Below are positions 27,497 through 35,237 of a DNA stretch of 64,000 bases, in pieces. Numbering within the stretch: the stretch's first letter is position 1; each line of letters begins with the position of its first letter. Origin of the DNA: JACRLV01 sp045863555 (lineage in GTDB: Bacteria > Planctomycetota > Phycisphaerae > UBA1845 > Fen-1342); contig BTUU01000002.1 of assembly GCA_045863555.1 (NCBI GenBank), forward strand, positions 186,001 through 250,000, in the 5' to 3' direction. Made by a program: the position numbers and the translations under genes. Below the pieces are notes generated by a model that did not search any database, was not told the DNA's origin, and saw nothing but the letters and a program-made list of their open reading frames with translations.

Positions 27497-27551
27497 CAGG
27501 GCGGATTATAGGAACGGCTGCGCAACCCGACAAACGCGGGCCAAAAGCGAA

Positions 27552-27578
27552 AAGGAGCCCCCGTCCTGCGGGCTCCTT
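27552..27578 (-). terminator. Intrinsic terminator of the sigma factor gene
   Basis: A perfect 9-bp stem (AAGGAGCCC with GGGCTCCTT) and 9-base loop lie 54 bases past the sigma-factor stop. On the minus strand the right arm runs into TTTTCGCTTTT, a good U-tract, so it ends the sigma transcript ahead of the BamD-like gene. Confidence 0.8.
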
Positions 27579-27631
27579 CACGCGTTCAACCACCCCATGA
27601 GCGAGGCGCCTGCGACGAACGCCTCTGGACA

Positions 27632-28600
27632 CTACGACATCGATGGTTCCGGTTCGGGCTGCAATGCGCCGCGGATCTTGCTCAGCGCCCGGTTTTGAAT
27701 CTGCCGAATGCGCTCCTTCGTCACGCCGAAGATCGCCGCCACCTCGCGCAGCGTCTTGCCGGAGCTCGACGGCTGCGGCGCCATCCGCCCGTCGAACCCG
27801 AACCGCTCCGAAAGCACCCGCCGCTCCGAGCGCGTCAACTCGGCCGTGTTCGACTTCAGCACGCCCCGCAGCGCCCGGACAAAATCTTCTTCCTCGTGCG
27901 ACCGCCGCAGTTCCATCAGGTCCGGCGACTGAAGATTCGGGTCAAATTCCGTCGGGAACCGGCTGCGATGCCGCGCCAGCAGCGCCACCGCCCGGGCGAT
28001 GGCCGTGAGGATCGACCGGCAGGCGTACGTGCTGAACTTGAAGCCGCGGTTGCAGTCAAACTTCTCGACGCTCCGCAGCAGGGCGAACTGGCCCTCGCTG
28101 ATCAGTTCGCCGAAGTCGATTCCATTGATCCGCGAACGCTCGATCATGGTCGGAACCAGACCCAGGTTCGCCCCGACGATGTCGTCGCAGTACCGTCGCG
28201 CGACGCGATCCCACTCGAGCAGGTTCCGGGCGGCCGCCGATGTCAGGCGCTTGCCCTTGAAGTCATGCAGAATGCGGATCATCCGATACCGGGCATAGTT
28301 GAACCGCTCGAAAAGCTCGCGCTCTTCGGCCGCCGTCAGCGACCGGCCTTTCCCCGAGACGGCCTGGGCGACCACGTCCGCTGTGGCGTGCTCCATCGGA
28401 CCCTCAAAGAGCGCGGCGGCGTTCGCCCGCGAGAAACGCGGGTCGTAAACGACTTCCAACACGCTCGTCGTCCGCCGGCGAAGCTGTTGCTGATCCTCGG
28501 CACTGAAATCACGAAGATTCAGCGGCAGCCGGACCTTCGGCGTGAGCTTGCGCAGGGCGGTCGTCCGATCCGAAACAGCATTCTGAGTCATCTTCGGCAT
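27632..28600 (-). CDS. RNA polymerase sigma-70 family factor (group 2-like)
   Basis: A 322-residue sigma factor. Region 2 is seen around YARYRMIRILHDFKGK and DIVGANLGLVPTMIERS, with EKFDCNRGFKFSTYACRSI being the DNA-melting and -10 recognition part. Region 4 contains the helix-turn-helix TLREVAAIFGVTKERIRQIQ, very close to RpoD. It lacks region 1.1 and is shorter than a housekeeping RpoD. Three consecutive ATGs occur at 28606, 28603 and 28600 after GGGGAG; the third has the normal 6-base spacing, so I chose it. A terminator follows. The regulon is unknown. Confidence 0.85.
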   Translation of the reverse strand: MPKMTQNAVSDRTTALRKLTPKVRLPLNLRDFSAEDQQQLRRRTTSVLEVVYDPRFSRANAAALFEGPMEHATADVVAQAVSGKGRSLTAAEERELFERFNYARYRMIRILHDFKGKRLTSAAARNLLEWDRVARRYCDDIVGANLGLVPTMIERSRINGIDFGELISEGQFALLRSVEKFDCNRGFKFSTYACRSILTAIARAVALLARHRSRFPTEFDPNLQSPDLMELRRSHEEEDFVRALRGVLKSNTAELTRSERRVLSERFGFDGRMAPQPSSSGKTLREVAAIFGVTKERIRQIQNRALSKIRGALQPEPEPSMS

Positions 28601-29026
28601 CATCATCTCCCCGCCGCCGCGCCGGCAGTGTCGGCCCGGGCGCGAACGGCGATTCGCGGCATCACTATTTAGTACGCTCACGCCGCCCTTGGGTTTCAAA
28701 AAAAACGCCCAATCCTCAAAAAATTCGTTCAATCCGCTCACTCAGTCTAACCACCATGGCCCGAGAATGCAAGACAATTCGGCGAGAACATCGCGTTCAT
28801 CGTCCATAACCTGTTTGTCTGTTTGAGTTAACGGATCATGCTCCCATCAGCCGAATCCGCTTCACTCTCCAGGCAATTCGACCATTCCAATCAGCACAAG
28901 TTTGATTCGATTTCAGTTTCCACTGCCCCAGGCCGCCTCCGGCCAACCCGCCGAACTCCCCGTGACCCCCCGCGCATCACCGCGCCGATTGCGTATGATG
29001 CCCGCCGAACCGCCGAGGAGACCTCC
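28601..29026 (-). promoter_or_regulatory. Divergent regulatory gap between sigma factor and ThuA genes
   Basis: This 426-base gap is markedly richer in A/T than its surroundings. On the minus strand TTGAAA (28694-28699) and TACTAA (28669-28674), 19 bases apart, make a weak sigma-70-like promoter for the sigma factor. Facing right, no convincing promoter was found before the ThuA gene. No gene was recognised in the gap. Confidence 0.3.
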
Positions 29027-30550
29027 ATGCACCGCCTCGTTCTCGTTCTTTCGATCGTCGGCCTTGCCGCGCCCGCCTATTCCCAGCCGATCGATGCGGC
29101 CGCGCTCGAGAAGGCCATGCCGGCCGAGGCGATCGCCAAGCCGGCCAAGCCGCGCAAGGTGCTGGTCTTCACCGCCACCCGCGGCTTCCGCCACAGCTCG
29201 ATCCCGATCGGGGCGGATTCGATCACGATGCTCGGCAAGAAAACGGGGGCGTTCGAAGCGACCCACTCGGAGGACATCGCCGTCTTCGAGAAGGACTCGC
29301 TCGACAAGTACGACGCCGTCGTCTTTCTCAACACCACCGGCGAGCTGTTTCTCCCGCCGGATTTCGAGAAGCTCGACGACGCGGCCAAGAAGAAGGCCGA
29401 GGAGACCGACGCGCGGCTGAAGAAGAACCTCGAAGAGTTCATCACCGGCGGAAAAGGCTTCGCCGGCATCCACTCGGCCACGGATACCTTCTACAAGTGG
29501 GAGTTCTACGGCCAGATGATCGGCGGCTATTTCGACGGCCACCCCTGGGGCGCCGGCGATGACGTGGTCATCCGCATCGACGACCCGCAGCACCCGCTCG
29601 CCGCCCCGATGGGATCGGAGTCGCTCGAATTCAAGGAAGAGATCTACCAGCTCAAGGCCCCGTACGACCGCAGCAAGCAGCGCGTCCTCATGACGCTGGA
29701 CACGATCCGCACGAACATGAAAAAGGGCGGCGTGAAGCGGACGGACAATGACTTCGGCGTCAGCTGGGTGAAGACCGCCGGCAAGGGCCGCGTCTTCTAC
29801 TGCTCGCTCGGCCACAACGAGCACATCTACGCCCACCCCCGCGTCCTCAAGCACTATCTCGCGGGCATCCAGTTCGCCATCGGCGACCTGAAGGCCGACA
29901 CGACGCCGCGCCCCCTCGCGGCAACGCCCGCACCCGCCGACGGCTTCGTCGAGCTCTTCAACGGCCGCGACCTCACCGGTTGGAAGGGCCTCGTTTCGCC
30001 CGACGGCGGACCGCCGGCCCGCGCGAAGATGTCGGCCGACGAACTCGCGAAGGCCCAGAAGGCCGCCGACGAGTCGATGCGCGCCCACTGGAAGGTCGAA
30101 AACGGCGTCCTCGTCTTCGACGGCAAGGGTCAGTCGCTCTGCACGGAAAAGGACTACGGCGATTTCGAGCTGCTCGTCGACTGGAAGATCCTCGAAGGCG
30201 GCGACAGCGGCATCTACCTCCGCGGCTCGCCGCAGGTCCAGATCTGGGATGCAAAGCAGCATCCCGAGGGCTCCGGCGGCCTCTATAACAATCAGAAGAA
30301 TCCCGCTAAGCCGCTCGCCTGCGCGGACAAGCCCGTCGGCGAGTGGAATTCGTTCCGGATCAAGATGGTCGGCGACCGCGTCTGGGTCTGGCTGAATGAC
30401 GTCGCCGTCGTCGAGAACACCGTCCTCGAAAACTACTGGGAGCGCGACAAGCCCATCTACCCCCGCGGCCAGATCGAGCTCCAGAACCACGGCAACCGTC
30501 TCGAATTCCGCAACGTCCGGATTCGCGAGCTGCCCTCGAGCGAAAAATGA
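29027..30550 (+). CDS. Secreted ThuA domain plus DUF1080 (3-keto-disaccharide hydrolase-like) fusion
   Basis: A 507-residue exported protein with signal peptide LVLVLSIVGLAAPAYSQ. Residues 45-285 are a ThuA trehalose-utilisation domain (glutamine-amidotransferase-like): VLVFTATRGFRHSSIPIG, GKGFAGIHSATDTFYKW and FYCSLGHNEHIYAHP. Residues 305-505 are the DUF1080 lectin-like domain: FVELFNGRDLTGWKG, WKILEGGDSGIYLRG and GEWNSFRIKMVGDRVWVW. Such fusions are very common in Planctomycetota and probably act on carbohydrates in the periplasm. ATG 29027 is set by the signal peptide and the AGGAG site. The stop overlaps the next gene (ATGA). Confidence 0.85.
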   Translation: MHRLVLVLSIVGLAAPAYSQPIDAAALEKAMPAEAIAKPAKPRKVLVFTATRGFRHSSIPIGADSITMLGKKTGAFEATHSEDIAVFEKDSLDKYDAVVFLNTTGELFLPPDFEKLDDAAKKKAEETDARLKKNLEEFITGGKGFAGIHSATDTFYKWEFYGQMIGGYFDGHPWGAGDDVVIRIDDPQHPLAAPMGSESLEFKEEIYQLKAPYDRSKQRVLMTLDTIRTNMKKGGVKRTDNDFGVSWVKTAGKGRVFYCSLGHNEHIYAHPRVLKHYLAGIQFAIGDLKADTTPRPLAATPAPADGFVELFNGRDLTGWKGLVSPDGGPPARAKMSADELAKAQKAADESMRAHWKVENGVLVFDGKGQSLCTEKDYGDFELLVDWKILEGGDSGIYLRGSPQVQIWDAKQHPEGSGGLYNNQKNPAKPLACADKPVGEWNSFRIKMVGDRVWVWLNDVAVVENTVLENYWERDKPIYPRGQIELQNHGNRLEFRNVRIRELPSSEK

Positions 30551-32025
30551 CGCAGCCCCGCTTCGGCAATCGCGGCCCGCGCCGGCCGCCGCGCCCGATG
30601 CGCGACGACGACGCGGGTGGCGGACCTCCGCCGGCCGGCGCGGTCTCGCCGTGGGTCCAGCTCCGCTCGGGGAGCATGAACCCGCTGATCTTCAAGCGGA
30701 TGATCCGCACGACCGACCCCGCCGCCCGCTCCGGCGATGTCGTCCAGGTCTACGACAAATCCGGCGCATTTTTCGGCCGGGCGCTCTACCACGCCGACTC
30801 GCAGATCGCGCTGCGCATGCTCACATTCCGCGATGAGCCGGTGGACGCCGAATTCTGGCGGCAACGCCTCGCGTCGGCTGTGGAGCTGCGCCGCCGCCTT
30901 CGCCTCGACGATGTCACCGACGCCTACCGGCTCGTCCACGCCGAGGGCGACGGTCTGAGCGGCCTCGTCATTGAGCGGATTGCCGACTGCCTCGTCTTCG
31001 AAGTCTTTTCCAAGGGCATGTTCCAGCGGGCGCACGAGCTGGCCGCGATCCTCGCCGCCGAACTCGGCCCGCCGTCATCGCTCGACCGCCCGGGCCGCGC
31101 CGGCGACCGCTGGCGCGTCCTCGTCCGCGCCGATCGGCGGATCCAGCGCATCGAAGGCTTCCAGATCGCCTCGACCGGCCCGCGCCGCGCCGAGCCACCC
31201 ACGCGCGGCCACGGCGAAGACGACGACGCGGCGGGGGGGCTCGCATTCTTCGCCGGCGACGCTCCCGGCGCTCTCCGGCCGGCCGGTGAATCACCCGTCC
31301 CCGGAGCCGCCCCAGCACCCGACGCCGGAGCGGCCGCCCCCGGCGCAGCAGCGGCCCGTGCAGCAGCCGAGGCCGCGCCCGAATCGCTCACCATCCGCGA
31401 GCACGGCGTCCGCTACCGCGTCGACGTCGCCCGCGGCCACAAGACCGGCTTCTTCTGCGACCAGCGCGACAACCGCCTCCGCCTCGCCACGCTCTGCCGC
31501 GACGCGAGCGTCCTCGATGTCTGCTGCTACACCGGCGGGTTCGCCCTCGCGGCCCGCAAGCTCGGCGGCGCGAAGGAGGTCACGGCGGTCGACCTCGACG
31601 AAGCCGCGATCGCCATGGCCCGCGACAACGCGAACTTGAACCAGGTCCGGATCGACTTCGTCCACGCCGACGCGTTCGCGTTCCTGCGGCAGATGATCGC
31701 CAACGGCCGCCGGTTCGACACGGTCGTCCTCGACCCGCCGAAATTCGCCCCGACCCGCGACGACGTCGACGAGGCCCTCGGGAAGTACTACGACCTCAAC
31801 ACGCTCGGCGCCCAGCTCGTCCGCCCCGGCGGCGTCCTGCTCACGTGCAGTTGCAGCGGCCTGGTCTCGCGCGGCATGTTCCACGAAACCGTCCACCGCG
31901 CCCTGCGCCGCGTCGGCCGCCCGGCCCAGATGTTCGACTACACCGGCGCCGGCCCCGACCACCCGGTCATGTCCAACTGCCCGGAGTCGGAATACCTCAA
32001 AGCCCTCTGGCTCCGCATCCTGTAG
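30547..32025 (+). CDS. RlmI-like 23S rRNA (cytosine-C5)-type methyltransferase
   Basis: A 492-residue class I methyltransferase. An N-terminal PUA-like part (GDVVQVYDKSGAFFGRALYH) is followed by the RlmI central domain (YRLVHAEGDGLSGLVIERI). The SAM domain has KTGFFCDQRDNRLRLA, VLDVCCYTGGFALAA (motif I), VTAVDLDEAAIAMA, and the catalytic loop TVVLDPPKFAP, ending with GGVLLTCSCSGLVS. These fit RlmI/YccW, which methylates 23S rRNA. An odd feature is an alanine/proline-rich insert at about residues 215-280 between the two halves. The start ATG 30547 overlaps the previous stop, though the functions are unrelated. Confidence 0.85.
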   Translation: MTQPRFGNRGPRRPPRPMRDDDAGGGPPPAGAVSPWVQLRSGSMNPLIFKRMIRTTDPAARSGDVVQVYDKSGAFFGRALYHADSQIALRMLTFRDEPVDAEFWRQRLASAVELRRRLRLDDVTDAYRLVHAEGDGLSGLVIERIADCLVFEVFSKGMFQRAHELAAILAAELGPPSSLDRPGRAGDRWRVLVRADRRIQRIEGFQIASTGPRRAEPPTRGHGEDDDAAGGLAFFAGDAPGALRPAGESPVPGAAPAPDAGAAAPGAAAARAAAEAAPESLTIREHGVRYRVDVARGHKTGFFCDQRDNRLRLATLCRDASVLDVCCYTGGFALAARKLGGAKEVTAVDLDEAAIAMARDNANLNQVRIDFVHADAFAFLRQMIANGRRFDTVVLDPPKFAPTRDDVDEALGKYYDLNTLGAQLVRPGGVLLTCSCSGLVSRGMFHETVHRALRRVGRPAQMFDYTGAGPDHPVMSNCPESEYLKALWLRIL

Positions 32026-32100
32026 CGGCAAATGGCATCCCAGGTGCCGACATCGCGTGTTATATTCAAATAGATCTTTCAATGGTCATAACTAGGGTGG

Positions 32101-32134
32101 CATGGGCAGGCTGGGCCGTTTCAGCCTGCCCGTG
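32101..32134 (+). repeat. REP-like hairpin, first of an inverted pair
   Basis: A 13-bp stem (one G-T pair) around CATGGGCAGGCTG and CAGCCTGCCCGTG with an 8-base loop, directly preceded by TAGGGTGG. It lies 75 bases after the RlmI-like stop and may also serve as its terminator. Confidence 0.6.
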
Positions 32135-32165
32135 CCCCGCGCGGCGGCGACCCGCGCACAAATCG

Positions 32166-32195
32166 CACGGGCAGTTTGAGTACAACCTGCCCATG
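32166..32195 (-). repeat. REP-like hairpin, second of an inverted pair
   Basis: CACGGGCAG and CTGCCCATG pair over nine positions around a 12-base loop. Read on the minus strand it has the same arms (CATGGGCAG ... CTGCCCGTG) as the hairpin at 32101, so the two form a head-to-head doublet. It abuts the last codon of the RHS remnant. Confidence 0.6.
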
Positions 32196-32891
32196 TCACT
32201 CCAGAATCTGCCCTGTCCGCTCGCCGCCGTCGCCGAGCTCGTTCTCGACGCCGGTGTTCGTGATCACGTGCGTCATGCGGCTGTGCGAGCCGCTGTATTC
32301 GTACGTCGCAACGGTCGTCGCATTGGCGGCCGAGCGGTGCTTGGCGCCGACCAGCCGGTTCCAGGCGTCGTAGACGTACTTGAACACGCCGTCGTCGGTG
32401 CAGTTGCCGTTGTTGTCGTAGACCAGGTTGGTCGCGTTCGAATTGAAGTTATCGTCGATGGCGATCTCGTCGCCGCCGTCGTCGAAGTCGTTGTCCTCGG
32501 GGCCGGAGTTGTCGAAGCCGATCTTGAAGTCGTCGAATCGGGCGACGTTCGTGCCGTCGCTGCCGCGGAAGAGGCCCACGGAGCCGGCCGACCAGTCATC
32601 GTCGACCACCGTCGTCTCGGCGACCTTCTCGCCAAGCTCGAAGCTGCCGTTGTTGTTCAGGTCCACCCAGAAGCGCAGCTGCTGCAACGCCGAGTTGCCC
32701 GGGTCGTCGCCGATGACGAGCTTGCAGTTATACCAGTTGCCGTCGCTCATGCCGCTCCCGCTCACGCTCGTGTACACCGTCGAGATCGTCCCATCGTCCT
32801 GCCGCCGCAGAAGCCGTATCTTGTCGTCCGACGAGCGCACCTCCAGCGCCAGCCAGTTGCTGGGGTCGAGGTACCGGACCATTATCCCCAT
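32196..32891 (-). pseudogene. RHS-repeat protein remnant, truncated at both ends
   Basis: A 231-codon fragment. The N-terminal part (IMVRYLDPSNWLALEVR, LRFWVDLNNNGSFELGE, RFDDFKIGFDNSG) looks like a LamG/concanavalin-type domain. It is followed by an RHS/YD repeat (LVYDNNGNCTDDG, KYVYDAWNRLVGAKH, TVATYEYSGSHSRMTH). In planctomycete RHS giants such a stretch lies far inside a protein of over a thousand residues; here it begins abruptly at 32891, with no signal peptide, and ends after GGERTGQILE at a REP-like hairpin. I read it as a decayed piece of a surface or toxin-type RHS protein rather than a working gene. Confidence 0.7.
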
Positions 32892-33005
32892 CCGCCCCGG
32901 CCGCGTCTACAAAAATCTGCCCGCCCGCTCCCACTTTCCGCCCCGAAATGGGACCGCTACCGACTTAAACCGCCCGACCGGACGCAGGCCGGCTCCTCGG
33001 GTCCT

Positions 33006-33037
33006 AATCTGTGCAAATCTGCGTCAATCTGTGGATC
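33006..33037 (+). repeat. Three 10-bp direct units of AATCTG type
   Basis: Three adjacent units begin AATCTG (AATCTGTGCA, AATCTGCGTC, AATCTGTGGA) and run into TC. The same end, CTGTGGATC, recurs at 33179-33187. Confidence 0.6.
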
Positions 33038-33158
33038 TTTCTCTTCGACCCTCCGTCGGCCGTGTGCGATGTCGACGCAACCCGCGTGAGAAATCTCGCC
33101 TGCCCGCCTCCCTCCGCGTCCGGCCGCACATCGAATCGCCCCCCGGTTGGATGCATTT

Positions 33159-33187
33159 TTCTGTGCCTTCAGTGCCCTCTGTGGATC
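33159..33187 (+). repeat. CTGTG-type micro-repeat related to 33006
   Basis: TTCTGTGCCT, TCAGTGCCC and TCTGTGGATC lie in tandem with 9-10 base spacing. They share the CTGTGGATC terminus with the repeat 150 bases upstream. Confidence 0.5.
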
Positions 33188-33403
33188 ATCGCATTCCCCG
33201 CCAGACCCCGCCAGGCCGCCGCAAATCAGGCGCCCGAGCCTCCCGCCGCCGCGCCCGCTTCTAGACTCCCTGGAAATGCCCGCGACCCCCGCCAACCCTC
33301 GCGCCGTCCCCTTTCCACCCCCCTGTAGCACAGTCGCCCCCGGCCGTCTCCCCTTCCCACCTTCCCCCGTTCCCACCTTCCCACCCGCGTACTTCGCGGT
33401 AGC

Positions 33404-33709
33404 GTCCGATAACGAAGGTGATCATTCCAGCACATACAAGAGAATGAGCATGATCACCTTCCGCCAGCGTGCTCAAAACGCGGTTCCCAACGTTCTGATA
33501 ACCAACATTGCCAACCCAGCACACACACAGAAAAAAGTTTGGCACCCTTCGGCCAGTTCGCTCCAAACGCGGTTTCCCCCACCGCGAAGCCCCGTTCAAC
33601 GTCCTGATAACTTAGATACCCAACCCGGCACACACGAAGAAAGAAGTTTGGGCGCCTTGGGCGCATTCGCTGGAAACGCGGTTTCGCCCACGGCGCCTGA
33701 ATACGAAAT
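33404..33709. repeat. Three-unit array of hairpin repeats with shared A/C-rich loop
   Basis: Three diverged copies start at 33404, 33492 and 33601 (88 and 109 bases apart). Copies two and three align without gaps, with about 74 of the first 100 bases identical. Each has a GATAAC box, then a stem around an A/C-rich loop like CAGCACACACA, then AAACGCGGTT, itself a small palindrome. Copy one carries a perfect 12-bp inverted repeat (33414-33425 with 33450-33461). Copy two pairs TGCCAA with TTGGCA, and copy three CCCAA with TTGGG. The block is poorer in G/C than its neighbours and no protein fits. Confidence 0.75.
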
Positions 33710-33749
33710 CGCGGTTCACGCTATCACTGGCGCTGCGCCGCCGCCACGC

Positions 33750-34772
33750 TCACCGCCGCTTCTCCCGCAGCCCCAGCCCCGCCCCCGGCCCCGGCCGCAG
33801 AACGCCGCCGCGCTCGCACGCGATCCCCTCAAACGGGTCGTCCGCCAGCAGCAACGCCCCGTCGAGATCGGCGAAGTCGCACGCCCCCGCGATCGCCAGC
33901 GCCGGCGCGATCGCCAGCGAACTCGACACGAAGCACCCGATCATGAGCTGCATCCCCAGCCCCCGCGCCAGCGTGAACATCCGCAGCGCCTCGCGAATCC
34001 CGCCGCACTTCGTGAACTTCACGTTTACCCCGTCGACGAACCCGTGCAACCGGATCACATCCGCCGGCCGCTCGCAGCTCTCGTCGGCGAAGATCGGTGC
34101 GACGCCGAGGTTTCGCAGCTCGGCCATGTGCCGCCAGTCGGCCGTCCCCAGCGGCTGCTCGATCATCGACGGCCGATACTCCGCCAGCGAGCGGACCTTC
34201 TCAGCCGCCTCATACGGGTGCCAGGCCGCGTTCGCGTCGAGGAGCAGCGGGCCGTTGAACGCGCGCCGGATCGCCCTGAGCGTGCGATGGTCGCTCTCGA
34301 CGCCGATCTTCACCTTCAGCGCCGTGTACCCCTCGGCCAGCGCCTCATCGACCTTGCGCCGCGTCTCGTCCTCGTCCGCGACGCCGATCGTGAACGTCGT
34401 CTGCACGCGCGGCTCTGCCACCCCGAGCAGCCGGTGCAGCGGCACGCCCAGTCGCTTGCCGACCCAGTCGTGCAGGGCGCTGTCCACCGCGGCGATCGCG
34501 GCCCGCTGCGCATCACACGCGGCGATGCAGCGGGTGACGATGGGCTCGATCGCGAACGGATCATCGCCCAGCAGTCCGGCCATCTTCGCAAGAGCGGCCT
34601 CGGACGTATCCAGCGTCTGGCCATACAGCGTAGACCCCGCGACCTCACCGAGGCCGACGACGCCGTCATGCTCGATCTCGACGACGATCGTCTGCTTCTC
34701 GGCCACGCCGCCCTGCGACGTGGCAAAAACGTATCGGGGGCGAATGGTCTGGCGGCGGTGGGATAGTTTCAT
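33750..34772 (-). CDS. Dipeptide epimerase (enolase superfamily)
   Basis: A 340-residue enzyme of the muconate-lactonizing subgroup, most like L-Ala-D/L-Glu epimerases that recycle cell-wall dipeptides. Seen: the catalytic K-x-K lysine in YTALKVKIGVESD, the three metal ligands in LLLDANAAW, MIEQPLG and IFADESCE, and the second catalytic lysine in VNVKFTKCGGIREAL. It starts at ATG 34772 and ends 41 bases from the hairpin repeat array. The family is certain; the exact dipeptide is not. Confidence 0.88.
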   Translation of the reverse strand: MKLSHRRQTIRPRYVFATSQGGVAEKQTIVVEIEHDGVVGLGEVAGSTLYGQTLDTSEAALAKMAGLLGDDPFAIEPIVTRCIAACDAQRAAIAAVDSALHDWVGKRLGVPLHRLLGVAEPRVQTTFTIGVADEDETRRKVDEALAEGYTALKVKIGVESDHRTLRAIRRAFNGPLLLDANAAWHPYEAAEKVRSLAEYRPSMIEQPLGTADWRHMAELRNLGVAPIFADESCERPADVIRLHGFVDGVNVKFTKCGGIREALRMFTLARGLGMQLMIGCFVSSSLAIAPALAIAGACDFADLDGALLLADDPFEGIACERGGVLRPGPGAGLGLREKRR

Positions 34773-34793
34773 GGCGTGCCTGCTGACCGGTCT

Positions 34794-35183
34794 CTATTCG
34801 ACCGGCGTGTCCTGGTCTTCGTTCACGACTTCGTCGAGCGCGGAGACGCTGATGACCGCCCGCCGCTCGACATGCACGCGGCGGCGGTTGACGCGCATCG
34901 TCCCCGCCCGTGCGAGGTCGCGGGCCTCGCTGACGTACTGCTCCTTCGTGCTGTGTCCCTCGCTGCGGTCGTGCAGGTCGGCGTCGGTCAGCCAGAAGCC
35001 GCCCTCGCTGACGCTGCGAAGCGTACCGATGTAGATGATCGGTCCGTCGGTGTCGAGGACGACGCGACGGTTCAGGTACTGTTCAAGCGAGAACTCGTCC
35101 GCGGCGGCTGCGCCGGCTGGTTCCACGGCCGGAGTGCTCGCTCGTTCGGCGGACGGAGTGCCGCCCGGGGGTCGCTGGTTCAT
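34794..35183 (-). CDS. Small LSm-like hypothetical protein
   Basis: A 129-residue protein. The first 30 residues are Pro/Ala-rich. The rest reads like an Sm/LSm beta-barrel: FSLEQYLNRRVVLDTDG and IIYIGTLRSVSEGGFWLTDA resemble the Sm1 motif (a strand, a turn, then G-x-L), and VHVERRAVISVSALDEV resembles the last strands. This assignment is structural inference; it is not a match to Hfq itself. Similar proteins appear near recO in planctomycetes as I remember them, but I cannot check that. It is divergent from recO with 54 bases between starts and lies 21 bases upstream of the epimerase start. Confidence 0.55.
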   Translation of the reverse strand: MNQRPPGGTPSAERASTPAVEPAGAAAADEFSLEQYLNRRVVLDTDGPIIYIGTLRSVSEGGFWLTDADLHDRSEGHSTKEQYVSEARDLARAGTMRVNRRRVHVERRAVISVSALDEVVNEDQDTPVE

Positions 35184-35237
35184 GGTTCGGGTAGTGTATC
35201 GCGCCGGCGGCGGTGCGCCGGGCGTGAGGCAGCGAGC

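Larger units (their letters stand above)
32892..33403. other. Non-coding stretch with eroded repeats
   Basis: No gene is supported on either strand. Besides the two micro-repeats listed separately (33006 and 33159), the sequence is GC-rich with stops in all likely frames. Polypyrimidine blocks (TTCCACCCCCC and similar) lie near 33310-33390. Confidence 0.5.

Noticed and set aside
32101..32134. Simple rho-independent terminator of the RlmI-like gene
   Set aside because: No U-tract follows, and an inverted copy of the same arms lies 30 bases on, which fits a repeat doublet better; termination may still be a side effect.
33261..33599. Small cysteine-rich proteins on the minus strand across the hairpin array
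   Set aside because: The apparent FFLCVCWVG-like peptides arise from the repeat itself, in several frames, with no start signal or conservation pattern.
33404..33709. Integron attC sites
   Set aside because: ACCCAAC and GTTTGGG loosely recall attC core boxes, but they lie only about 20 bases apart, GTTTGGG fails GTTRRRY, and there is no integrase or gene cassette.
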